Shown here: positions 52,968 through 59,423 of the stretch, piece after piece | Numbering within the stretch: the stretch's first letter is position 1 | Layout of the letters: the number at the start of each line of letters is the position of its first letter | Notes under the pieces: generated by a model | What the model saw: the letters and a program-made list of their open reading frames with translations, nothing else | Databases searched by the model: none | What the model was told of the DNA's origin: nothing | Source: Desulfovibrio desulfuricans | GTDB taxonomy: Bacteria; Desulfobacterota; Desulfovibrionia; Desulfovibrionales; Desulfovibrionaceae | DNA length: 60,186 nucleotides | Direction of reading: 5' to 3' | NCBI GenBank assembly: GCA_015062205.1 | Contig: SUVB01000003.1 | Coordinates: 1 to 60,186 of the forward strand | Translations under genes and position numbers: made by a program

Positions 52968-55900
52968 ATCAGGTCGAGCAGATTGCCGCTGTCATGCACG
53001 AAGAGTCCCGATGCGGACATGTCGAGCAACCGGACGTCGCTATAGGTTTTCTTCCAGGCGGAAAGCCTGGTGGAGGGGCGTTTCGTGCCCATATGCTTTT
53101 TCCCGCCGATATCCGAGAGATCGCAGGAACCGGCTTCGCCGAACCAGGATATGATTGTCAGCAAGACCTTTGTCTGCCGGGCGGCGTCCAGCCGGCAAAA
53201 CGTTTCCCTTCCTTCGGCAAGGGCATCCGCCATATTGCCGGGGCACCGGCGAAAGAAGGCATTACCCATTTTTTCAGCAAGCTTGTCATAGAGCGCCGTA
53301 TTGGCCTCTGGGGTTATCCTGTCGTATCGCGCGCTCGGCACAAGATTGGGATTTTTCGCCGCTTTTTCGGTGAAGCGCTCCAGCCGTTTGACATAGGTCT
53401 CATCAGCGCTTCCCAGGATGAGCGGGGATAGAAGGCGTGTAATAACACCGTTTCCTTTTTGTGTCTTGCCGCGTATCGTCAGCAACAGTCCGTCACAGTA
53501 GAGGGCGCTGTTTATCTTGATTTTGCGGCCGCCGAGGAGCAGTCTGACGTCACTGACGCATTTGCCGTTCAGGATCTGCGATATCTTCCGTGCCGCGTAT
53601 TCCTCTTCGCTTGCAGCGTCACTGGTCGCCGACGCCGCATCGACCAGATCCACTGGCACAAGCATGGCATCGCTGTTTTTGCCTTCACTGTACGCGGCAA
53701 GCAGATAGAAGGCGGCGTGCACGTTCTTATACCCTCCGTATTTTTCGACGGGCAGGTCGCGCTTGATGCGGGCGTATGTTTCAGAAACACGCGCCCGCAA
53801 CGGCATCTGGTCGAAAAAACCGTCGCTTTTGCGACAGAAGGCGAAGCGGGTGAGATGCACGATATTGCCCTTCATCACGGCCTTCACCGCCGCTATGGAA
53901 CGCTCCCCGTCCCATACCTTCGTCTCTCCGAGCAAAACGGGTCTTCCGAAAACGGCCTCCGTCTTGATGCTGTAGCGCATATTCGGATTGAAACGGGCGC
54001 GGGAGAACCGTGCGTCCCACACATTGCCCACGACGATGTTGAGGTAGGCGTCCTTCGCGGGGTGAAGATTGTTCACAGCCCGGGACTTCAACAGACCAAA
54101 GGCCTGGCGGAAATCGGAAACGAGACCGGCCTTGACGTAGACGATGCCGGTTTTCTTGTCAAAACATTCCGTGAGCAGTTGAGCTACGGCCTTCGTCGAC
54201 TGACGCGTCTCCACAAGCTGCCGGGATATGAATCCCCATTTTTCCTCATCAGAAAAACTCGTGGCGCGAGTGAGACGATGGTATTTCTCCTCGCTGAGCA
54301 AGCCGCATTCCTTGAGGTGGAGCCAGAATGGATGCATGTGGCGACGAATTGTTTCATCCACTGGATAGGTATCCGATTTGGAACCGTTCACCTCGCTTTT
54401 GACGAGCACCTTGTTATTGAGCACGCTGTCATCCTTGACGAGCGACTGCGGATAGATGTGGTCAATGTTGTAAAGGCTGTCGCTCGCAAGGTCTTCAAGC
54501 CTGATCGACTCGCCTGTATACATGCATTTGCCGAGCTGCATATAGTAGAGATAGAGCTTGTCCCCCTGCAGGCGGGAAGCGGCGGCATCATCCATGCGCT
54601 CGAGGTCCTTCGCCAGCATGCGGGCGTCATCGTCCGCCAGCGCCCGATAGAGCTCGAGCAATTGGTCCCTGCGCGATTTCGTCCGCTTTCCCTTACGGTC
54701 CTCACGGTCTCCGCGGGACATCTTGATGAACACCTTTGCCGGCGCATGCCCCATTGCCTTTTCAATGTCGCTCACAATGGCAAGTGTTCGATATACCGAA
54801 CGTCTGACCGTTCCGGAAAGTCGCAGTTCGTCGAGTTGATCTTCCAGGGAGGCATGGTTTGTCGCATAATGGTCTTCCGTCGCCTTTTTCACGGCATCAG
54901 CGAAGGTGTAGCGCGAAGAAAGCAGGCCATTCAGGTTGTCCCCCGTCGTCCAGAGGGCGTCCATTATGGACATAACCTCCCCGGTGGACTTGCAGACGCC
55001 TTTGATGCCGGTCAGGAATTCTTTGGAGAGCCTGCCGAAGTCTTTGAAACCAAGATTCGCGATATAGCGGGCGTCCGCCTCCGTGAGAACCGGCCAGGAA
55101 CGCAGAAGCCAATTCTTCAGCCGCCTCTTATCCTCGGTGAAGGCCATGCGTTCAAGGATCTTCTCGATATCCTGCTCGGAAAAGTCGTATCCCGAAGGCA
55201 GCTTGCTTTGCCATCTGCCGTCGACTTGCGTAATGAATGCGAGCAGAGGACGCATGGAGGATTTCAGCATCTTGTCTGCACCGCTAACTACGCTGTCCTT
55301 CTGGGCCATACCGTGTGCGATCAGCCAGTTTCGGATATCAGAAAGGCGGACGCGGGGATGCTGCATAAAGCAGTCTGTGAATATTCCCTTGCGGGACTCC
55401 TCCGATATGGGCTGTCCATCGACACGCAGGGGGGCGATTTCATTCAGAACCATAAAACGGGAGTAGAGGATGGAATTTTTCGGCAGCACCGGCTGCCCCG
55501 GCAGATACGTGCAGAAATTCGTCATGCGCCGGATGAACCCTTCCTCGCTTGCGTCAAGGTCGACTTTTTCAGCAAAATTCCACGGCAGGATACGGCCTTT
55601 CGCCTTGCGTTTGAGCCACGCATGCGGAGAAGACGCATTGAGCGGGCCGACGAAATACGGAATCCTGTGGTCGAAAACGGAAAGAATCTTTTCGGCAGTC
55701 GAGAAGCCGTCGGCATCCCTGTCCGAAAGGAAGGGCAGATAACCGGCGGCCGTTTCCAGCAGCCGTTTCAATTCGACGCGATGAAGCTGCTGCGGGATGA
55801 CCCGATTGTCAGGGTCTCTCTGACGGGGGAGAAAAGATGCAGTACCCAGTCTTTCGAGAACCTCTTCATAGGCGCTCTTGTCCTCGTCTGCGACATCCAC

Positions 55901-57079
55901 ATTTTTCAGCAGTTTTTCCAAAAATTTGCAGAAATCGACTTTTCCGGCTCTCTTGAAATTGTCGTCCTTGGGATGCCGCACATGGTAGGAGTACGCCGCA
56001 TAGTTTGCCTTACCGGCTACAGGCGTGAAGACCTCCTTCCACGAATCTGGCAGATACTTCCTGATGAAGTTCTTGAGCCATGCGAGATCGGTTTTATGCT
56101 GTTCATATACGCGAACCTTGGCCTCGGATATGGTATTGCAACCATTCTGTGCCGAGGAGAGCAACGCGCAGTCGAACACCTCGCGGAGACGGGTCAGCAA
56201 TTCGCCGTCATCCCCGAGCAGGTGCACCTTTTCCGCGAATTCGGCGTCATCATCGGAAAGAGACACACTTTTCAAGTCTGAATACTCGGGATTCCCATAA
56301 AGATTGTTAAGGGGAACCGTGGCGCCGCAGAGCAGTTTCACGGCGAGTTCTTCCGAAAAAGGACAGTCCTCAGTGGGTTCCTTTGCCGGCTTCCTGCCGT
56401 CGAGGAGTCTTTCGACATAGAGCGCCATCTTTTTCGTTACGCCAAGTTTCTTGGAGAGAACGGACTTGACAATATCTTCCGGCACGGAGTCCGGCCAGAG
56501 TGTGGGATAGCCGTTGAGGGAGAGCCACTCACGGAAACGATCCAGCACCTGTCCGAAATCAAGCAGCGCGTCGGCAGACTTCCCATCGACGGCAAAGAGA
56601 AAGTGTCCCCTATGGGCGACAAGCCATGCGCAGGCGAGATAGACAAGGCGCACGTCGTGGGGTTCGGAGGACTGCATGAGCTCCACGATAAGGTGGTGTA
56701 TGGTTGGCCACCGCTTATGGTAATCCTTGTCGGTAAAGCCTGCATCGGCGAACAGGGTATGGCGGTCTTCGGTCGCGTCACGAAGCAGTCTGGCATTGGC
56801 CAAACGCTGGAAGAATCGCGGATCAATCTGGGAGATGGGTTGCGCGAAGAGTTCCTGCAGCAGGGCAACCCGGGCCTGGCGGCGGTCAATACGTCGCCGT
56901 GCGGTACGGAACATGCGTCTTTCTGCCGCAAGATTACCCGCTTCGAATGTGGTCGTTCCCCACATCGGCTTTCCCTTGAATTTGATCAAGGAATAGTTCT
57001 GGTCGGTTACAGCGTAGCCAACAGAATGTGTGCCTATATTGAGCCCGAGAAAATATTTTTCGCATCTAAAATTTTTCAT
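52964..57079 (-). CDS. cas9: Cas9, type II-A, with degraded RuvC active site and intact HNH
   Basis: A 1371-residue effector. ATG 57079 is preferred (GGGAG 6 nt upstream); TTG 57085 is an alternative. Domains: RuvC-I 9-50, Arg-rich bridge helix 51-78 (AAERRMFRTARRRIDRRQAR), REC to about 770, RuvC-II near 780-795, HNH about 800-920, RuvC-III about 930-1110, then the PAM-interacting region. HNH is intact: DHIYPQS with Asp873 and His874, and Asn898. RuvC is not: FLGLNIGTHSVG has Asn14 where Asp is required, KVFIKMSRGD has Lys786 where Glu is required, and NNLHPAKDAYLN has Pro1007 for the catalytic His; only Asp1010 remains. It should bind guide RNA and target and cut only the target strand. The frame is unbroken. 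The tracrRNA 1 promoter overlaps its start codon. Confidence 0.95.
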   Translation of the reverse strand: MKNFRCEKYFLGLNIGTHSVGYAVTDQNYSLIKFKGKPMWGTTTFEAGNLAAERRMFRTARRRIDRRQARVALLQELFAQPISQIDPRFFQRLANARLLRDATEDRHTLFADAGFTDKDYHKRWPTIHHLIVELMQSSEPHDVRLVYLACAWLVAHRGHFLFAVDGKSADALLDFGQVLDRFREWLSLNGYPTLWPDSVPEDIVKSVLSKKLGVTKKMALYVERLLDGRKPAKEPTEDCPFSEELAVKLLCGATVPLNNLYGNPEYSDLKSVSLSDDDAEFAEKVHLLGDDGELLTRLREVFDCALLSSAQNGCNTISEAKVRVYEQHKTDLAWLKNFIRKYLPDSWKEVFTPVAGKANYAAYSYHVRHPKDDNFKRAGKVDFCKFLEKLLKNVDVADEDKSAYEEVLERLGTASFLPRQRDPDNRVIPQQLHRVELKRLLETAAGYLPFLSDRDADGFSTAEKILSVFDHRIPYFVGPLNASSPHAWLKRKAKGRILPWNFAEKVDLDASEEGFIRRMTNFCTYLPGQPVLPKNSILYSRFMVLNEIAPLRVDGQPISEESRKGIFTDCFMQHPRVRLSDIRNWLIAHGMAQKDSVVSGADKMLKSSMRPLLAFITQVDGRWQSKLPSGYDFSEQDIEKILERMAFTEDKRRLKNWLLRSWPVLTEADARYIANLGFKDFGRLSKEFLTGIKGVCKSTGEVMSIMDALWTTGDNLNGLLSSRYTFADAVKKATEDHYATNHASLEDQLDELRLSGTVRRSVYRTLAIVSDIEKAMGHAPAKVFIKMSRGDREDRKGKRTKSRRDQLLELYRALADDDARMLAKDLERMDDAAASRLQGDKLYLYYMQLGKCMYTGESIRLEDLASDSLYNIDHIYPQSLVKDDSVLNNKVLVKSEVNGSKSDTYPVDETIRRHMHPFWLHLKECGLLSEEKYHRLTRATSFSDEEKWGFISRQLVETRQSTKAVAQLLTECFDKKTGIVYVKAGLVSDFRQAFGLLKSRAVNNLHPAKDAYLNIVVGNVWDARFSRARFNPNMRYSIKTEAVFGRPVLLGETKVWDGERSIAAVKAVMKGNIVHLTRFAFCRKSDGFFDQMPLRARVSETYARIKRDLPVEKYGGYKNVHAAFYLLAAYSEGKNSDAMLVPVDLVDAASATSDAASEEEYAARKISQILNGKCVSDVRLLLGGRKIKINSALYCDGLLLTIRGKTQKGNGVITRLLSPLILGSADETYVKRLERFTEKAAKNPNLVPSARYDRITPEANTALYDKLAEKMGNAFFRRCPGNMADALAEGRETFCRLDAARQTKVLLTIISWFGEAGSCDLSDIGGKKHMGTKRPSTRLSAWKKTYSDVRLLDMSASGLFVHDSGNLLDLI

Positions 57080-57107
57080 TGACAACTCCCGTTGTTTGAG
57101 CTATCTA
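57079..57107 (+). promoter_or_regulatory. promoter of tracrRNA 1, overlapping the cas9 start codon
   Basis: Read rightward: a perfect -35 TTGACA (57079-57084), 17-bp spacer, -10 TATCTA (57102-57107). The expected start is near 57114. The first T of the -35 box is the complement of the cas9 ATG A, so this promoter and the cas9 translation start share sequence on opposite strands. Confidence 0.7.
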
Positions 57108-57130
57108 GTTTCCAGTGATCGTATCCCTAC

Positions 57131-57194
57131 GCGATTACACAGGACGTTCAAATAACGATTTATCGACATCGCCGGCTTGACCGGCAGCACAAAG
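57131..57194. repeat. left copy of a perfect 64-bp inverted repeat (tracrRNA core)
   Basis: These 64 bp are identical to the reverse complement of 57981-58044. They cover the anti-repeat core to the second hairpin of the tracrRNA. Outside the 64 bp the two copies differ in anti-repeat 5' end and terminator sequence. Confidence 0.95.
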
Positions 57195-57204
57195 TGTGCA
57201 CAGG

Positions 57205-57228
57205 AGGCCCCTAAAAGGGGCCTTTTTG
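57205..57228 (+). terminator. terminator of tracrRNA 1
   Basis: A 7-bp stem AGGCCCC/GGGGCCT with loop TAAAA is followed by TTTTTGTTTT. It ends tracrRNA 1. Confidence 0.85.
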
Positions 57229-57265
57229 TTTTATGCAACACTGTAGAATCATACGATAATTGCTC

Positions 57266-57646
57266 TCATGGACGGTGAGAGGAAAGAGTGGCGCCGGCGT
57301 CCTGGGGCGAAAGCAGATGTCCCGCCTTTTCCATCACATCGCGAAGCATTTTGTTTTCCATGCGCAGAACTGCAAGACGGCTTTCGTAGATTGCGGTCTG
57401 CCTGGATGCCGCCCTGTCGGCAATTCCTTGCATGATCGCATGCATGGAGCGCACGAATTCCGGCGTCATACGCGGGCAATCCCCTGATGAACAGGGATTT
57501 TTTTTCTTCTGATCTTTGAGATACGCGCGGATGGCGCCATAATCGGTAGAGCCAAGCACTTCACCAATATGCGCGCAGGTTACAGGGAGACCTTCTGACC
57601 GGAGTACGCGCTGCGCGGCAGCAATCTGTTCATTTGAGACATGCAT
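57266..57646 (-). CDS. KfrA-like DNA-binding protein inside the CRISPR locus
   Basis: A 126-residue protein from ATG 57646 (AAGGA 8 nt upstream); the frame is open 41 codons further up to 57769, but that start lies almost at the predicted transcription start. The N-terminal half, VSNEQIAAAQRVLRSEGLPV then TCAHIGEVLGSTDYGAIRAY and LKDQKKK, is the KfrA_N helix-turn-helix pattern of plasmid proteins. The C-terminal half is a coiled coil (RLAVLRMENKMLRDVMEKAG). It stands between the two tracrRNA genes, on the cas strand, with the shared island promoter at 57781. It may regulate the tracrRNAs or cas9; this is inference. Confidence 0.75.
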   Translation of the reverse strand: MHVSNEQIAAAQRVLRSEGLPVTCAHIGEVLGSTDYGAIRAYLKDQKKKNPCSSGDCPRMTPEFVRSMHAIMQGIADRAASRQTAIYESRLAVLRMENKMLRDVMEKAGHLLSPQDAGATLSSHRP

Positions 57647-57780
57647 TATACGTTTCCTTGGATTTACAGATGGATGTGTGAAATCAACAACCGAAAGCGT
57701 GTCTCCAGACTCATTTCCACTATTATGGCAGCTGGTTGGAGCACCTTCCATCATTTCCATTTTATCCATTCGTTAATTAT

Positions 57781-57809
57781 GTTATATCATAAATGGCATT
57801 CAAAATCAA
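57781..57809 (-). promoter_or_regulatory. shared-type island promoter upstream of the KfrA-like gene
   Basis: Read leftward: -35 TTGATT, 17-bp spacer, -10 TATAAC within TATGATATAAC. Nearly the same as the rnhA promoter at 44619-44647. Transcription from here could continue through the KfrA-like gene into cas9-cas1-cas2-csn2, running antisense to tracrRNA 1. Confidence 0.7.
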
Positions 57810-57852
57810 TTAAAGATTTTCAGCACAGCTGTATTGCTGCTTCAGCAGCTGG

Positions 57853-57886
57853 GCCAGGCATGTTCTTCTCTCCGAGCATGCCTGGC
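57853..57886. repeat. 10-bp inverted repeat of unknown role
   Basis: GCCAGGCATG and CATGCCTGGC flank a 14-nt loop. No T-run follows on either strand, so it is not a standard terminator. It lies between the KfrA-like promoter and the tracrRNA 2 terminator; an operator or structured RNA end are both possible. Confidence 0.5.
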
Positions 57887-57942
57887 GCCTGACCATGGTG
57901 TTATTGAGGCTGGCGAGATTTCCAAAGGAATTCCAAAGGCAG

Positions 57943-57973
57943 ACAAAACAGAAGGCCCTCTGGGGGCCTTCTG
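57943..57973 (-). terminator. terminator of tracrRNA 2 and of the array transcript
   Basis: Read leftward, CAGAAGGCCC pairs with GGGCCTTCTG (10 bp) and is followed by TTTTGT. It is the only strong terminator downstream of the array in the crRNA direction. Confidence 0.85.
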
Positions 57974-58050
57974 CATGCACCTTTGTGCTGCCGGTCAAGC
58001 CGGCGATGTCGATAAATCGTTATTTGAACGTCCTGTGTAATCGCGTGTTG
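57945..58050 (-). ncRNA. tracrRNA 2, in line with the CRISPR array
   Basis: Read leftward: anti-repeat ACACGCGATTACACAGGACG then TTCAAATAACGATTT, the same hairpins as tracrRNA 1, and its own terminator. The 64-nt core is identical to tracrRNA 1, but the anti-repeat lacks the CCCTA that pairs with the repeat 3' half, so the duplex is shorter. No clear promoter is seen between it and the array. It lies 22 nt downstream of the last repeat on the crRNA strand, so it is probably made by read-through of the array and attached to the last crRNA. Confidence 0.8.
57981..58044. repeat. right copy of the perfect 64-bp inverted repeat (tracrRNA core)
   Basis: Reverse complement of 57131-57194 with no mismatch in 64 bp. 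The pair flanks the KfrA-like gene, which could allow inversion of the 786-bp interval between them by homologous recombination, although the copies are short. Confidence 0.95.
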
Positions 58051-58066
58051 CAAATATTTTTTTGGA

Positions 58067-59423
58067 GTTTTGTCCCCCTACAGGATTACACAGGTCTCAA
58101 ACGGTTTCAACTGGGCCTTCCTTTCCACGTGTGTTTTGTCCCCCTACAGGATTACACAGGTCTCAAACTCCATCCGCAAGTCCGGTTCTGATCCGGAAGT
58201 TTTGTCCCCCTACAGGATTACACAGGTCTCAAACGAACTCGAACCCCTGCGAGGCATCATCTTCGTTTTGTCCCCCTACAGGATTACACAGGTCTCAAAC
58301 GTGAGGCTGAGTTAAAGCAAAAGGCGGAAAGTTTTGTCCCCCTACAGGATTACACAGGTCTCAAACAGAGCGAGGGGGGGCCGGCGCCGGAAGCAAGTTT
58401 TGTCCCCCTACAGGATTACACAGGTCTCAAACAATACGCACCTGCAACGCGCTGGATTGGAAGTTTTGTCCCCCTACAGGATTACACAGGTCTCAAACAA
58501 TGTCATTGAGCACACACAAGGGCAAGACGTTTTGTCCCCCTACAGGATTACACAGGTCTCAAACCCCCAGATTAAAAACCTACATGCCCGGACGGTTTTG
58601 TCCCCCTACAGGATTACACAGGTCTCAAACGGCACGGTCATGGGTTCTTTCGCTCCTCGCGTTTTGTCCCCCTACAGGATTACACAGGTCTCAAACGCCT
58701 TCCGCGAGGCCGCACAAATAACCGTGGTTTTGTCCCCCTACAGGATTACACAGGTCTCAAACTGCCGTATACCACCCCGGCCCGGTTGCGTGGTTTTGTC
58801 CCCCTACAGGATTACACAGGTCTCAAACCCTGTGGGCCCCGTTTAATCCGCTTCCCGGGTTTTGTCCCCCTACAGGATTACACAGGTCTCAAACTCGTCC
58901 GCCCTTGTCCGGTCTGCGTGTTGGGGGTTTTGTCCCCCTACAGGATTACACAGGTCTCAAACGGTTTCGACGGGGCCTTCAGTCCTCCGAGTGTTTTGTC
59001 CCCCTACAGGATTACACAGGTCTCAAACCCGTGATGACGAGCTGGCAGCTTGCTATTGTTTTGTCCCCCTACAGGATTACACAGGTCTCAAACGGGCTGT
59101 CGCCCCGACCGCTGAAAAAAGGCGTTTTGTCCCCCTACAGGATTACACAGGTCTCAAACCGCAACCGGGGTAGTCCGTTAGGACAGGATGTTTTGTCCCC
59201 CTACAGGATTACACAGGTCTCAAACAACTGGTGTACTTCAGGTCATTAGCCTGCTGTTTTGTCCCCCTACAGGATTACACAGGTCTCAAACGGAGCCGCC
59301 CCCCCTCGCGTCCAAGCGGGGGTTTTGTCCCCCTACAGGATTACACAGGTCTCAAACTCCGCCCCTCACGAGACGTCAATTTTAGGCGTTTTGTCCCCCT
59401 ACAGGATTACACAGGTCTCAAAC
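58067..59423 (-). CRISPR. type II-A CRISPR array, 21 repeats, 20 spacers
   Basis: The 36-nt repeat, in crRNA sense (leftward), begins GTTTGAGACCTG and ends GGGGGACAAAAC. All 21 copies are identical, including both end copies. Repeats start (plus coordinates) at 58067 and every 66 bp to 58859, then 58927, 58993, 59058, 59124 and every 66 bp to 59388. Spacers are 30 nt except one of 32 (58895-58926) and one of 29 (59029-59057). The crRNA strand is set by pairing with both tracrRNAs and by the GTTTGAGA start common in II-A repeats. The first-transcribed repeat (59388-59423) contains the stop codon of the gene to its right; the last runs into tracrRNA 2. Confidence 0.98.

Larger units (their letters stand above)
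57114..57228 (+). ncRNA. tracrRNA 1
   Basis: About 115 nt, divergent from cas9. The anti-repeat 57121-57155 (TCCCTACGCGATTACACAGG then ACGTTCAAATAA) pairs with the crRNA repeat: UUUGA with UCAAA, a bulge, then CCUGUGUAAUC with GAUUACACAGG, and UGUAGGG with CCCUACG. The classic Cas9 tracrRNA order follows: a CGATTTATCG stem segment, a nexus-like hairpin CCGGCTTGACCGG, GCACAAAGTGTGC, and a terminator stem AGGCCCC/GGGGCCT with a T-run. The 64 nt 57131-57194 recur inverted in tracrRNA 2. Confidence 0.88.

Noticed and set aside
53459..56281. A 940-residue frame opposite cas9
   Set aside because: It is antisense to a clear cas9 and shows no motif or ribosome site.
52964..57079. Cas9 as a decayed pseudogene
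   Set aside because: The frame is unbroken, the HNH residues, bridge helix and guide-RNA partners are kept, and the array is perfect. Substitutions are confined to the RuvC site as far as I can see, so loss of one activity fits better than general decay.
57834..58040. Small plus-strand frame between the KfrA-like gene and the array
   Set aside because: It is antisense to tracrRNA 2 and its terminator and has no ribosome site.
58067..59423. Reading the crRNAs on the plus strand with the AT-rich sequence at 58045-58066 as leader
   Set aside because: Both tracrRNAs contain anti-repeats that pair with the minus-strand repeat and have the tracrRNA hairpins and terminators on the matching side. 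A plus-strand crRNA would leave no tracrRNA with proper downstream structure. The AT-rich end is kept as a possible spacer-entry end only.
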